DNA from: Sciurus carolinensis
Lineage: Eukaryota; Chordata; Mammalia; Rodentia; Sciuridae
Direction: 5' to 3'
Length of the DNA: 64,000 nucleotides
Assembly: GCF_902686445.1 (NCBI RefSeq)
Contig: NC_062215.1
Location: 24,884,750-24,948,749, forward strand
A program made the position numbers and the translations under genes. The notes under the pieces were generated by a model, which was not told where the DNA came from, searched no databases, and saw only the letters and a list, made by a program, of their open reading frames with translations. Positions 11,451-22,548 of the stretch are shown here, piece by piece; the first letter of the stretch is position 1, and every line of letters starts with the position of its first letter.

Positions 11451-11499
11451 AAGAAAAGTGATATGTAAGAGAAGTGACTTTTGTTTTAAAAACTAAACC

Positions 11500-11695
11500 T
11501 CAAGCCAGGGTTGGTAGGGTGCCTCTGTAATCCCAGAGACAGGAAGCTGAAGCAGAAGGATCCCAAGTTCAAGGCAAGCCTGGGTGATTTAGCAAGACCC
11601 TGTGTCAAAATAAAGACTGAAAATGACTGGAGTTGAAGTTCAGTGGTAAAGCGCTCTGGGTTCAATCCCCAGTATTGTGAAGAAAAAGAAAAAAG
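11500..11695 (+). mobile_element. B1-dID SINE
   Basis: GCCAGGGTTGGTAGGGTGCC to GGTTCAATCCCCAGTATTG. Confidence 0.8.
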
Positions 11696-12457
11696 GGACC
11701 AACCAACCAAGCAACGAATGAACCTCTGGTCTCTATCTCCCATTGAGCCCCCTCTGCTGGACAAATGTGCAATTGCTTCCCCTTTAACAAAAATCTACCA
11801 ATAGTTAGAAAATGTAGCAAGGATGGAGTGTTAACCTTCCAAAACAGCTTAAAGAAGACAGGTTCCAATTAGACACCTCCATCTCTGATATATATTATAC
11901 GCACCATAAGACTGAGGCCCTCGGTGGGAGAGGAATTGGGATGAATGAGCAGAACCCCCTACACAAGCTCAGCTCTGAATGTTTACCAGGCCTAGGAATT
12001 AACAAAGACAATATTCCTAGTTTGGACTTTTTTTAGCAGAGATCTCCCAAATGAAAAGCTCAGCTGTCAATATCTCTTAGGAATTGCAATAACAGAAAAA
12101 AAAATATAATGCTGGCAAACAGAGACCTGAGATTTTCTTGAGCCAAGGCTGCAGGAGCACTCACTCCCAAACTCACATACAATGTACGCCAGAAACAGTA
12201 GGAAGTACATGGCTGCCCTGAACAGCTCCCTGTAGGAAACCTTACCCACTACTCTTCTGTGGAGTTCTGAAGGATGCTTGTTATACAAAGGAAGTGCTCT
12301 AAGCAGGCAGATCAGAGGAACCAAGGAGCTCATTGTCCAGGAAGTAAGTTACACAATCATGCCCACAGGATTCGCTGGTTTGGTCATTTATCTGTATAGA
12401 CTTTTCCAACAAGATGCAGCACAGCCCCTGGGCCAATGGCCAGTATGCTTCCCTAGA
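11696..12457. other. Single-copy-looking stretch with an exon-like minus-strand segment
   Basis: Minus-strand frame 12333-12067 contains GKVSYRELFRAAMYFLLFLA, a hydrophobic helix. On the minus strand TTTCCTACAG precedes GGAGCTGTTC and GTATGTGAGT follows the hydrophobic stretch, so a roughly 50-base exon is conceivable. I cannot name a family; chance is equally likely. Confidence 0.2.
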
Positions 12458-12472
12458 GGCATCCCTTTTCTT

Positions 12473-12579
12473 TTCTGTTTGTTTGTTTGTTTGTTTGTTT
12501 TGGGTGGTGCTGGGGATTGAACCCAGGGCCTTGTGCATGTTAGGCATGCACTCTACCAACTGAGCTATCTCCCCAGTCC
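12473..12579 (-). mobile_element. ID SINE with TTTG tail
   Basis: Duplication GGCATCCCTTTTCTT at 12458-12472 and 12580-12594. The tail has become (TTTG)n. Confidence 0.93.
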
Positions 12580-12594
12580 GGCATCCCTTTTCTT

Positions 12595-13550
12595 AATGGT
12601 AAACATTGTAATTGTCTTTTTCTTTCCCACTATTGCATAGTGATTAATAGTAGGTATAGTGATTAATGGTAGGTATTGCTAATCAATTAAAATTGGGAAA
12701 TTATTATGGTTAGTAAATATACAAGGAAATGTATCTTACAATTGATGCTTTCTATATGCATGGATATTTGGGAACATTTGATATTAGAAAAAATTCAATG
12801 AATCAATAAAGTTAGATGAACATGCCTTGTTCAGCAAAATTCTAGGGGATGTACAAATAATTAAAAAACAGATTATACAACTTGACAAATTTTTAAATCA
12901 CAAGAGAGAGAGGGAAGAAAATTATGGCTAAGATCCTCGCACTGAAGTTCTTCCCTGTGAACAGAATGAAATGCAATGAACACAGATGCTCAAAAGAGAG
13001 TAGGTCCTGCACCTGCAAAAAACACCAGTGTTCATGAATCTGTCCTGATCCTTCCACAATTTGAGGCTTTGCTTCATGGGAGCAAGCCCAAATATGCATA
13101 AGGTAGCAGCAGGTGGCAGTTATATGTATTATTTGGTTCACTGATGACAAAACCAAAACAAGACCTAGCCTGAACTAGAAGACTACACATCCCTGGAGAT
13201 TTTGTACTTGGGGAATAGCTATGTCAGGATGTTGCCTCTGGATACTACTGGACATGAGTTTGGATTTCTTTTTTCTGTGGGAATAAAAGAAGTTGTAGTT
13301 GCCTTTGAAGTTGTTGGATCATATTCAGTGGGGTCAGTTTAGGGGGAATTGGGATGACAGTGTGTGTGCGGATGTACATGTGTATATGCACTGGCCTGTA
13401 TGGCCTAGAATGTCCTGCAGACCTTTGGGGTACTCTTTGTCATGAATCTTCACCCTCTCCTTTTTAGATACTGCCCTCCAATTCTTGGTATGGATATCAG
13501 TGGTCATATTTGAGTTTTTTGTGTGTCTAAGATCTAAGAGGGTGGGCTTT

Positions 13551-13552
<2 letters not shown>
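12595..13552. other. No gene seen
   Basis: AT-rich, possibly old L1 from about 13200 on. A short imperfect duplication (AGTGATTAATAGTAGGTAT / AGTGATTAATGGTAGGTAT) lies near 12640-12675. Confidence 0.35.
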
Positions 13553-13585
<33 letters not shown>

Positions 13586-13659
13586 AGTGCTGGGGATCGA
13601 ACCCAGGGCCTTGTGCTTGCAAGGCAAGCACTCTACCGACTGAGCTATCTCCCCAGCCC
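13553..13659 (-). mobile_element. ID SINE
   Basis: Long T run, then GCAGTGCTGGGGATCGAACC to CTATCTCCCCAGCCC. Confidence 0.92.
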
Positions 13660-13948
13660 TTAATATTTTGATTTCTTACTTAATTACATTGTGGTCAGAG
13701 AATGTGGTTTGGGTGATATCGATTATTTACTGAAGCATGTTTGTGGCCGAGTAAGTGGTCAGTGTTTTAAAAATATCCCATGAGGGTGTTTGAAAAAAAA
13801 AAATGTGTGCTCTCAAAATTGGTGACTGCAGGGTTCTATATAAATTCAATAGATGAAGGTAGTTAATTGTGTTGCTCAAATCTAAATCTTCTGTGCCCTG
13901 GTAAATTACCAGTCTGTTTGATCTGAATTACTGACAGTGTGTTAGACA
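13660..13948 (-). mobile_element. Old L1 ORF2 fragment
   Basis: Antisense L1 sequence (TTACATTGTGGTCAGAGAAT, CTATATAAATTCAATAGATG). Separated from the next fragment by younger insertions. Confidence 0.7.
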
Positions 13949-13949
13949 A

Positions 13950-14165
13950 CTTTTTTTGGGGGAGTAGAAGTACTGGGGATAGAACCCAGGGGTGCTTTAC
14001 CACTGAGACACATCCCATCCCTTTTTATTTTTTTTATTTTAAGACAGGGTCTTGCTCAATTGCTTAGAGCCTCACTAATTTGCTGATGCTGGCCTCATAT
14101 TGCGATCCTTCTGCTTCAGCCTCCCTAGTTGCTGGGATTACAGGTGAGTGCCACCATGCCCAGCT
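13950..14165 (-). mobile_element. B1-dID SINE
   Basis: Antisense dimer. Diverged duplication TGTTAGACAACTTT / TGTTAGTCAGCTTT on its two sides. Confidence 0.85.
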
Positions 14166-14545
14166 TGTTAGTCAGCTTTCCATGACTGTTACAAATACTT
14201 GAGATAACCAATTTACAAAAGAAAACGTTTCTTTTGATTCACAGTTTTAGAAGTTTCAGTCCATGATCAGTTGATCAGGTTGATTTTGGGGGTGTGGTGG
14301 CACATCATGCCAGAAGCATGTGGCAAAGTAAATCCACTCACTTCATAGCTAGATGAAAAAAAAAAAAAAAAAAGCAAGGAGGAGCCTAGTGTCCCCAAAT
14401 CCCCTTCAATGGCTTGTCCCCAATGACCTAAACCATCCCACTAAGTCTCAGTTCTCAAAGCTTCCACCACCTCCAATAGCACCATAGGCTAAGGACCAAG
14501 TTTTTAATATATGGACTTGTGGGACACTTAGCCACACCAGAGCAG
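14166..14545 (-). mobile_element. MaLR-type LTR
   Basis: Antisense LTR: TCAGTCCATGATCAGTTGAT, CCCCTTCAATGGC, CCACCACCTCCAATAGCACC, ending near TTAGCCACACCA. Family assignment (ERVL-MaLR) is from memory of related LTRs; a poly(A)-like run lies inside at about 14355. Confidence 0.55.
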
Positions 14546-14811
14546 AGATGTTTAATCCCCATCCGGATGGTAAATTCCTGAATTTCTCCTGATTATTCTG
14601 TCAATTTTCCCTCTATATTCACCATATTACATATACTTTAGAATTTTTATATTCTCTTTGAACATTTTATTGATATATATATAAGATCCTTTTTCCTATA
14701 GTAATGCTTTTTGCTTAAAGGATAGTGTGCATGATATTAATATAATTACACCAGATTTCTTTTCCTTAGTATTTTCTTTTTACATTCAACTTTTCAGTGC
14801 CTTTTGCTTGT
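14546..14811 (-). mobile_element. Old L1 ORF2 fragment
   Basis: AT-rich antisense L1 sequence that appears to continue the fragment before 13948 (TAATCCCCATCCGGATGGTA, ACCATATTACATATACTTTA). Confidence 0.5.
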
Positions 14812-14990
14812 GTGTGTAGTACTGAGGATGGAACTCAGGGGTACTCAATCATTGAGTTACATCCCCAGTCCTTTTTATTTTATTTTGAGACACTGCTAAA
14901 TTGCCCAGGTTGGCCTCGAATTTGCAATCCTCCTGCCTCAGACTTCTAAATCTTTGGGATTACAGGTGTGCATCACTGTGCCCGGCCTCA
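14812..14990 (-). mobile_element. B1-dID SINE
   Basis: Antisense dimer. TCAGTGCCTT repeats on both sides. Confidence 0.85.
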
Positions 14991-15109
14991 GTGCCTTGTT
15001 TGAAACGTTTCTCATAAACATATATAACTGGAAGTATTGCAACCAACTATCCACACTCCTATCCTCAAAGACAAATTACTCTTTCCTGCTAAAAGTATTG
15101 CCTTAGAAA

Positions 15110-15350
15110 TCCTTCCTTCCTTTCTTTTCTTTTCTTTCTTTCTTTCTTTCTTTATTTTTCTTTTGGTACTGGGGATTAAACCCATGGGTACTTTACCACT
15201 GAGCCACATTCCCACCCCTTTTATTTTTTATTTTGAGACAGAGTCTCACTAAGTTACCCAGGCTAGACTTGAACTCCTGGACTCAAATGATCCTCTCACC
15301 CCAACTTTTGGAGTTAGTTGGGTCTTCAAGTGTGAGACACAATGCTCGCT
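15110..15350 (-). mobile_element. B1-dID SINE with CTTT-rich tail
   Basis: GGTACTGGGGATTAAACCCA, then TTGAGACAGAGTCTCACTAA. Tail region 15112-15155 is a CTTT run. Confidence 0.82.
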
Positions 15351-15427
15351 TATTCTTTCTCCTTTATCATCTATTTTTTCCATTCTGATCAACACAAAAT
15401 AATAATGTTATTTCTTTTTATCTTAAA

Positions 15428-15835
15428 AATTTGTCTGGAGCTTTGGTGTATGCTACTCAGGAGGCTGAGACAGGAGGATCACAAGTTCTAGGTCAGCCTG
15501 GACAATTTAGACATTGTGCTGGGCGCAGTGGCACATACCTGTAATCCCAGTGACTTGGGAGGCTGAGGCAGGAGGATCGAGAGTTCAAAGCCAGCCTCAA
15601 CAATTTAGCAATGCCCTAAGCAATTTAGCAACATCCTGTCTCTAAATAAAATATAAAAAGGCCTGGGGATTTGGCTCAGTGGTTAAGTGCCCCTGGGCTC
15701 AATCCCCAGTACCAAAAAAAAAAAAAAAAAAAAAAAAAAGACAGTGCCTGAAAATAAAAAATAAAAAAGGGCTCAGTGGTAGAGCACTTGCCTAGCATGC
15801 GCCCAATCCCTAGTACTACAAAAAGAAAGGAAGGA
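15428..15835 (+). mobile_element. B1-dID SINE with a second B1-dID nested inside
   Basis: Outer B1 at 15430-15515 and outer ID at 15760-15828 (GGGCTCAGTGGTAGAGCACT). The inner full dimer lies between. AGACATTGTGC / AGACAGTGCC marks the inner insertion. Confidence 0.8.
15518..15739 (+). mobile_element. B1-dID SINE (inner)
   Basis: GCTGGGCGCAGTGGCACATA to TCAATCCCCAGTACC and a long A tail. Confidence 0.88.
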
Positions 15836-16174
15836 AGATTCACTTGACCCCCTCATCCTCTTTTAGTTTTGGCCTCATTCTGTTCTCCTTTACTACAAAA
15901 TTCCTCAAAAGAATAATATTCAGTCCTCTCCTCTCATTCTCTTATTTTTCTCTTTCTCAGGTTTTTATTTATAATTTTATATTATATTTTTAAATAACCT
16001 GTTTTTTTCTCAGAAGCAATACACAAACGCTGTAGAAAATTAGAAAATTAGATGAGCAAAAATAATAAAATGAAAGTATAAAATCCTTGCCATGCTGAGA
16101 ATATCAATGTTAATAACTTAGTACTTCAGTAACAACTGGATCATTTATATATTGGTATTATTAAATTAATAGGA

Positions 16175-16262
16175 TTTGGTGGGGGCTGCTGCTGGAGATC
16201 AAACCCAGGGCCTCACACCTGCTAGGCAAGCACTCTACCACTGATCTATATCCCCAAGCATG
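16175..16262 (-). mobile_element. ID SINE
   Basis: GAGATCAAACCCAGGGCCTC to ATCTATATCCCCAAGC. Confidence 0.78.
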
Positions 16263-16439
16263 CATGGGATTTTTAAAATCAATGAGATTATATTGTAATA
16301 CCCTTTTATAACTTCTTTTCATCAATCATCTCCCCATTTTCAAATCAGAAATTTTCAAGTGTTATATGATCTAACATTTATACCATATTCGATTTTTCCC
16401 AGTGATCCCAGAAATGTTCATATCAGTATCCAACCTATA

Positions 16440-16855
16440 GCACCTGGTCTTCTAGCATTGTCTCCTTCTTCATGACACTAATTTATTGAAAGGACTTGAT
16501 TAGATGTTTTTCTGTTTGGTTTGGTACAGGTGATTGAACCCAGGGGGACTTAACCACTGAGTCACATCCCCAGTTCTATTTTAATTTTTTGAGACAGGGT
16601 CTCACTAAATTGCTTAGGGCCTTGCTAAGCAATTTGAACTTGGCAATCCTTCTACCTCAGCCTTCCGAGCTGTGGTAGATTACAGGCATGTGACGCTACC
16701 CCTGGTCTTTAACAATCCCATTCTTGAGGACAGAGCCTTCATTACTTAAACACTTCCCCAAGTCCCCACCTCCTAAGACCATCGCCTGGGAGTTAGGTTT
16801 CAATATATGAACTTGGAGTCAAGGACTCCTACGTTCAGACCATAGCATAGATGGT
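16440..16855 (-). mobile_element. MaLR-type LTR split by a SINE
   Basis: After the SINE at 16515-16705 the sequence GAGGACAGAGCCTTCATTAC, GTCCCCACCTCCTAAGACCA, CGTTCAGACCATAGCATA is typical of antisense MaLR LTR ends. The part before the SINE is less clear. Confidence 0.55.
16515..16705 (-). mobile_element. B1-dID SINE in a MaLR LTR
   Basis: GATTGAACCCAGGGGGACTT to TTACAGGCATGTGACGC. Confidence 0.82.
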
Positions 16856-16909
16856 AAATGATGCTGTGCATTTCATATTGCAACTCACTCAAAACACAAT
16901 ATTTCGTTG

Positions 16910-17106
16910 GGCAGGGTGGACATGCCTGAATGTCAGTGACTTAGAAGACCAAGACAGGACAGTCTTAAATTCAAGGCCCACCTCAGAAATTTTGTGAGAC
17001 CCTCGGCAATTTAGTGACTTACTGTCTCAAAATAAAAACCTAAAAGCAGTAGGGATGTATCTCAGTGATAAGTGCTCCTAGATCTAATCCCCAGTACCAC
17101 AAAAAG
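16910..17106 (+). mobile_element. B1-dID SINE
   Basis: GTTGGGCAGGGTGGACATGC to TCTAATCCCCAGTACC. Confidence 0.8.
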
Positions 17107-17479
17107 TAAAATAAAAAAATAAAACAATTGTGACAACACCTTAGGCCACTGGTTCAGGTCTGAGGACAGCCTAGTCCCCCTACTGCAAATTGTATTCTCC
17201 CTTGTAATTAGAAAGTAATTTCTGCATTGTTACTTTAGCATTACATAAATGTCCAATTCCCCACCTGCTCATTTGCCTGGTTTTAAACTAACAATCCTTG
17301 CCTGAATCAATAATTTGTTAAGGTTTACAAAATAATGTTCAATTTCTGCATTATCCTGTTAAGTTTCTAATCACTGGAATTGAATTGATTATCTTAAATT
17401 ACAGTTCCTAATGGAAAGACAAAATCAGAGATTATTTTCTTTTAATTATCAATTATTGATGTCAGTTAAACTGTGGTCC
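17107..17479. other. No gene seen
   Basis: AT-rich sequence without recognisable repeat or coding content. Confidence 0.35.
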
Positions 17480-17755
17480 ATAGCCGTGTCCTTGAACCCC
17501 ATGCAGTCAGGGTCACCCTTGCTGATCCCTTGAAACTCCTCTTGTCAAGTTCACCAGTGCATCCAGAAGTCAGATCTAGTTCTCATACAACTTGACCTAC
17601 CAGCAGCATTGGAGGTGTTGATCACTCCCTCATCCCTGAAACACTTTGTGTATTTGTCATTCAAGTCACCACCTTGTCCGCTGCTTCACTAGCTATTCCT
17701 TCTCAGACCCCCTTGCTAGTTCTCATTTCCCTGACTTCTTAACTTTGGGATGCCC
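17480..17755 (-). mobile_element. LINE-2 ORF fragment
   Basis: Phrases CTTGACCTACCAGCAGCATT, GTGTTGATCACTCCCTCATC and TAGCTATTCCTTCTCAGACC follow the known L2 order. Confidence 0.65.
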
Positions 17756-17756
17756 A

Positions 17757-17838
17757 GGCTGGGGATGTAGCTCAATGGTAGATGCTTGCTTAACATGGGC
17801 AAGGCCCTAGGTTCAAATCTCAACACTAAAATAAATTC
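17757..17838 (+). mobile_element. ID SINE
   Basis: CAGGCTGGGGATGTAGCTCA to GTTCAAATCTCAACAC. A (GT)n tract follows. Confidence 0.8.
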
Positions 17839-17841
17839 AAA

Positions 17842-17895
17842 TATGTGTGTGTGTGTGCGCGTGCGTGTGTATACATACACACATATACACATAGG
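17842..17895 (+). repeat. GT-rich microsatellite
   Basis: Alternating GT/GC run followed by ATACATACACACATATACAC, directly after an ID SINE. Confidence 0.85.
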
Positions 17896-17928
17896 TCCAA
17901 GTCTCCCAAGTCTCCCTCCTTGAACTTT

Positions 17929-18105
17929 TTTTTTTTTTTTTTTTTTGCACTACTGGGGATTGAACCCAGTGTGCTTTAGCACTGAGTTACTGATAGTCCC
18001 AGTCCTTTCTTAAATGTTGAGACAGGTGTCATTAAGTCAAATTTGTAATCCTGCCTCCACCTCCAGAGTCACTGGGATTATAAGCATGTGCTACCACGTG
18101 CAACC
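17929..18105 (-). mobile_element. B1-dID SINE
   Basis: T run, CTACTGGGGATTGAACCCAG, then GTCACTGGGATTATAAGC. Confidence 0.8.
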
Positions 18106-18418
18106 AGTTCTCTTTGGACTTTTCTACGTACATTGATTCCTCCTCACCTTAACCTTGAAGCAAAAGATGCACCTTTATAGTAAGTATATGTTTGATTCTT
18201 CAAAGTAAATGAAACACATATCCACTACATATCATTCAGAAAATTCACAAAGGAAAAAAAAATCATCTCTTACCTTATAACCTGAAAACTCAGAGGAAAC
18301 CATTCTCAGATATATTTTTCAGATTTTGGTTCCTCTTTCTGTCTTTTACTATTTGCCATCAGAAAGCATTTATTTATATAGATATTATTTTTATTATGTT
18401 TTCTTCCATATTATAGTG

Positions 18419-18465
18419 ATATATATATGTGTGTGTGTGTACTACATGCATATATATACATAAAA
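18419..18465 (+). repeat. (AT)n(GT)n microsatellite
   Basis: ATATATATATGTGTGTGTGT, then CATATATATACATA. Confidence 0.8.
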
Positions 18466-18469
18466 TTGT

Positions 18470-19035
18470 GGTAAATAGACATAACAAATCTACCATTTTA
18501 ACCATTTTTAAGTGTACAGTTCCGTGGCATTGAGTATATTCACATTGTTTTATACCTGAAAAAACATACTTGTAAATCTTTTTAAAATACTGAATAAGTC
18601 ACATACTATACAATTTGTACAATATGAAAGTTTTTAGTATGTTTAGAGTTGTGCATTCATCACCACAATTGGTTTAGAACATTTTATCATCCCCAAAAGA
18701 ACCCCCATTCTCATTAGCCTTCCCTGCCTCCCACCTCAAGCTTGGCAACCACGAACTGACTTTCTGCCTATAGATTTGCCTATTTTAGACATTTCCTAAA
18801 AATAGAATCATACAATAAGTAACCTTTTGTGTCTGGAATCTATTACTAAGCATGTTTTCAAGGTTCATCTGTGTTGCAGCATACATCAGGATTTCATTTT
18901 TTTCATGACCAATAAATAGTCCATTATATGAATTTGGCATATTTTATTGATCTATTTTTCAGTTGATGAAAATTTGAGTTGTTTCTACCTGGGGCTATTA
19001 TGAATAATGTTGCTATGAAATTTGTGCACAAGTTT
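18470..19035 (-). mobile_element. Old L1 3' region
   Basis: Reads on the plus strand as familiar antisense L1 3' sequence (TTTAACCATTTTTAAGTGTA, TTCATTTTTTTCATGACCAA, CTATTATGAATAATGTTGCT). Confidence 0.75.
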
Positions 19036-19128
19036 GTTTTGTTTTTGTTTTTGCGGTGCTGGGGATTGAACCCAGGGCCTTATGCTTGTGAGGCAAGCAC
19101 TCTACCAACTGAACTATATCCCCAGCCC
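19036..19128 (-). mobile_element. ID SINE in an L1
   Basis: Duplication TGCACAAGTTT at 19025-19035 and 19129-19139. Confidence 0.92.
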
Positions 19129-19339
19129 TGCACAAGTTTTTTCATGGAAATATATTTTTATTTCTCTTACATTTTTAGTCTAGATATGTATGTTATGGTG
19201 GTTTTATGTTTAACACTTTGAGAAACTACTATTTTCTCAAGCGTCAGGATCATTTCGCACTCCTACCATAAATGCTTAAGGGTTCTGATTTCTCTACATC
19301 CTCAGCAACACTTATTCCTGTCTTTAAAAAGTTTTTTTT

Positions 19340-19415
19340 AATTTGTTGATACTGGGGATTGAACCCAGGGGCATTTTACCACTGAGCTACATCCCCATCC
19401 CTTTGTGTGATATGT

Positions 19416-19448
<33 letters not shown>

Positions 19449-19658
19449 GGGTGCTGGGGATCGAACCCAGGGCATTGTGCTTACAAGGCAAGCACTCTAC
19501 CAACTGAGCTATCTCCCCAGCCCCCAATATGTTTTTATTTTGAGACAGGGTCTTGCTAAATTACTTAGGGCCTTGCTAAGTTGACCTCAAACTTGCACTC
19601 CTCCTGCCTTAGCCTCCTGAGTCACTGGGATTGCAGGCATGTGCCACCAAGCTGGCTT
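19340..19658 (-). mobile_element. B1-dID SINE with nested ID
   Basis: Outer antisense dimer split at its linker by the ID at about 19418-19523. ATATGTATTTTT / ATATGTTTTTAT flanks the inner element. Confidence 0.85.
19418..19523 (-). mobile_element. ID SINE (inner)
   Basis: (TTTTG)n tail, then GGTGCTGGGGATCGAACCCA to CTATCTCCCCAGCCCC. Confidence 0.88.
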
Positions 19659-19804
19659 AACTGTCTTTTTAAGTACAGTCACCCCGTAAGTGTAAAGTGG
19701 TATCTCATTGAAATTTCGATTACATTTTCCAGAAGTCTGACTTTGAATATCGTTTCCCGTGCTTACCTATACAGATCTTTTGCTCTTTCTTTTTTCATTT
19801 TTAT

Positions 19805-19889
19805 TTTTTATTTTGGCAGCAGTGGGGACAGAACAAGGTCTTGAATATGCTAGGCAAGTGCTCTACCACTGAGCTACACCCCTAACCCC
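19805..19889 (-). mobile_element. ID SINE
   Basis: CAGTGGGGACAGAACAAGGT to CTGAGCTACACCCCTAACCCC. Confidence 0.75.
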
Positions 19890-20018
19890 TCATTCATTTC
19901 TAAAATTGGGTTATTTGTTTTTTATTATCATTATTGAGTTGTGGTGGTTCTTCACATAATCTAGATAAAAGCCCCTTTTCAGATATATAATTTGCAAAAT
20001 ATTTCTCATTCTGTCCTT

Positions 20019-20036
20019 TTCTCTCTCTCTCTCTCT
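20019..20036 (+). repeat. (CT)n microsatellite
   Basis: Nine CT units in an antisense L1. Confidence 0.8.
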
Positions 20037-20192
20037 TTTTAGGTCTTTATGGACATAGTACTTGGGCTCATCCCGACAAACAAAGACATGCTTGGAAATC
20101 AATTTCAGTTCATTGTCCCTTTTCCCTCCTGCCCCCCACCTCCTTTCTCTACTCTACTAGGCTTTCTTTCACTTTGTCCTTTTACTTTCTCA

Positions 20193-20198
<6 letters not shown>

Positions 20199-20232
<34 letters not shown>

Positions 20233-20420
20233 AGTACTGGGGACTGATGTCAGAGCTTTGCACACACTAAGCTAGTCCTTTACCACTGAGCTACATCCCA
20301 GCCCTTATACTATTGAGATAGGTCTCCCTAAAGTGCCCCGGTTGGCCTCAAATTTGTGATCCTCCTGCCTCAGCCTCCTGAGTAGCTGAAATTACAGGTG
20401 TGCAACATAGCTCCCAGCAC
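20199..20420 (-). mobile_element. B1-dID SINE
   Basis: Long T run (about 32), GCAGTACTGGGGACTGATG, then the B1 part ending near AATTACAGGTGTGCAAC. Confidence 0.85.
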
Positions 20421-20728
20421 AAAAGTCACTAGTGTTGATGTTGGTCATTTTTTCTTTTCTTTCTTTCTCTTTTTGCTTGTTCTTTGGTGTTATATTTAAG
20501 AAAGCATAGTCTAGTCCAAGATCACAAAAATATACACTTATATATTCTTCTAAGAGTTTTATAGTTTTGGTTCATATTTAGTCTGTGACTCATTTTGAGT
20601 TAGTTTTTGTATTTGGTCCGAGGTCGGGGTCTAACATCATCCTTTGGTATCATTTGTTGAAGTGACAAAGTGACTATTCTTTACCCTATTGAGTTTGTCT
20701 TGGAACCCTTGTTGAAAATGAATTGAAT

Positions 20729-20806
20729 AGGGTTGGGGGATGTAGCTCAGTGGTAGAGTACTTGCCTAGCATGTGCAAAGTCCTAGTTTAAACCCCAGTG
20801 TGGAAG
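20729..20806 (+). mobile_element. ID SINE
   Basis: GGATGTAGCTCAGTGGTAGA; flanked by AAAATGAATTGA / AAGATGAATTGA. Confidence 0.85.
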
Positions 20807-21075
20807 GAAGAAGGAAGATGAATTGACTGTAAGCCAGAGAGTTTGCTTCTGGACTCCCACATCTATGATCCAGGTGTCTATGCATATGCCAACACCACGC
20901 TTCTGTCTTCATTACTATAGTTTGTAATAAGTTTTGAAATTGGGAGTGTGAGTCCTTCAACTCTGTTCTTCTATTTTTCAAGATTATTTTGTCTATTCGG
21001 CATCCCTCAAATTTTCGTAGGAATTTTAGATATCAACTCTTCAACTCTTCAACTTCTGCAAAGAATCCAGCTGGG

Positions 21076-21768
21076 GTGAAGTTGCAAATTGGTGCAGCCA
21101 CTCTGGAAAGCAGTGTGGAGAATCCTCAAAAAACTTGGAATGGACCCACCTTTTGACCCAGTTATCCCGCTCCTCGGTTTATACCCAAAGAACTTAAAAT
21201 CAGCATACTACAGTAACGCAGTCACATGAATGTTTATAGCAGTTCAGTTCACAATAGCTAGATTGTGGAACCAACCTAGATGCCCTTCAGCAGATGAATG
21301 GATAAAGAAACTGTGGTATATAGACACAATGGAATATTACTCAGCCATAAAGAATAATAATATTATGGTATTTGCAAATAAATGGATGGAATTGGAGAAG
21401 ATCATGCTAAGTGAAATAAGTCAATACCAAAAAAACAAAGGCCAAATGTTTTCCCTGATAAGTGGAGAATAATATATAATGGCGGTGGGGGTGTGGGGAA
21501 TGAAAGAAGAATGGAGGAACTTTAGATTATGTAGAAGGAAATGAGGGGGTATGAAAAATGGTGGAATGAGACAGACATCATTACCCTATGTACATGTATG
21601 ATTATAGGAATGGTATGAATCAACATCCTGTACAACCATAGAAACGAAATGATGTACCCCATTTGTGTACAATGAATCAAAATGCAGTCTGTAAAAAATT
21701 AAAAATTAAATAATTTTTAAAAAAATTTTATACTTGTTAATTAAAGCATTTCTCAAAAAAAAAAAAAA
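21076..21768 (+). mobile_element. 5'-truncated LINE-1, young insertion
   Basis: Contains the end of ORF2 (residues such as YYSAIKNNN, KWMELEKIMLSEISQYQKNK, ending SLISGE) followed by a 3'UTR and A-rich tail. Flanked by the 16-base target-site duplication AAAGAATCCAGCTGGG at 21060-21075 and 21769-21784. The 5' truncation leaves only the last ~700 bases, so it cannot move. It landed inside a much older, oppositely oriented L1. Confidence 0.93.
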
Positions 21769-21896
21769 AAAGAATCCAGCTGGGATTTTGATAGAGATTG
21801 CTTTAAATTTATAGGTCAACTTGGGGAATACTATCATCTTAACAAGGCTAAGCCTTCTAATTCATAACCACGGGATAAAGTTTCATTTATTTAGTT

Positions 21897-22092
21897 TGTT
21901 TTGTTTTGTTTTGGCGGTACTGGGGATTGAGCCCAGGAGTGCTCTACTACTGAATTATATCACCAGCCCTTTTTATGGATTTTGAGACAGTCTTTCAACT
22001 AAATTGCCAAAGCTGGTCTCAAACTTAAGACCCTTCTGTCTGAGTTTCCTGAGCAGCTGGGCTTACAAACCTGCACCACCATGCCTGGATTG
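21897..22092 (-). mobile_element. B1-dID SINE
   Basis: GCGGTACTGGGGATTGAGCC to ACCTGCACCACCATGCC. Confidence 0.82.
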
Positions 22093-22205
22093 TAGTTTTC
22101 TTTTCTGGTGATGTTAATGTCTGGTTTTAGTATCTAGGTAATAAAAGCATCATAGAATAAATTACAAAGTACATACTCCTACGTTTTTATAAGAGTCTGT
22201 GAAAG

Positions 22206-22435
22206 ACAGGCACGATGGCTCATGCCTGTAATTCAAGGACTGATGACAATTTTTAAAAATTTTTTTTGTACCAGGAATTGAGCACAGGGGCACTTTACCA
22301 CTGAGCTACATCCCCAGCCCTTTTTGGTTTTTGAGACTGGGCCTCACTCAGTTGCTTAGCGCCTCAAACTTGAGCTCCTTTTGTCTCAACCTCCTGAGTC
22401 ACTGGGATTACAGGCATGTGCCATCATGCCCGATG
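22206..22435. mobile_element. Sense B1 5' fragment and an antisense B1-dID
   Basis: B1 start 22206-22245 (ACAGGCACGATGGCTCATGC), then an antisense dimer 22250-22430. GATGACAATTTTT / GATGATAATTCTT flanks the dimer. Confidence 0.75.
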
Positions 22436-22463
22436 ATAATTCTTCTTTAAATGTTTGGTAGAA

Positions 22464-22548
22464 AGGTTGAGGTTTTAGCTCAGTAGTAGAGCACTTGCTA
22501 GCAAGTGCAAGGCCCTGGCATGATCCCCAGAACCAGGAGAAAAAAATC
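22464..22548 (+). mobile_element. ID SINE
   Basis: Perfect 16-base duplication TAAATGTTTGGTAGAA at 22448-22463 and 22549-22564. Confidence 0.95.
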
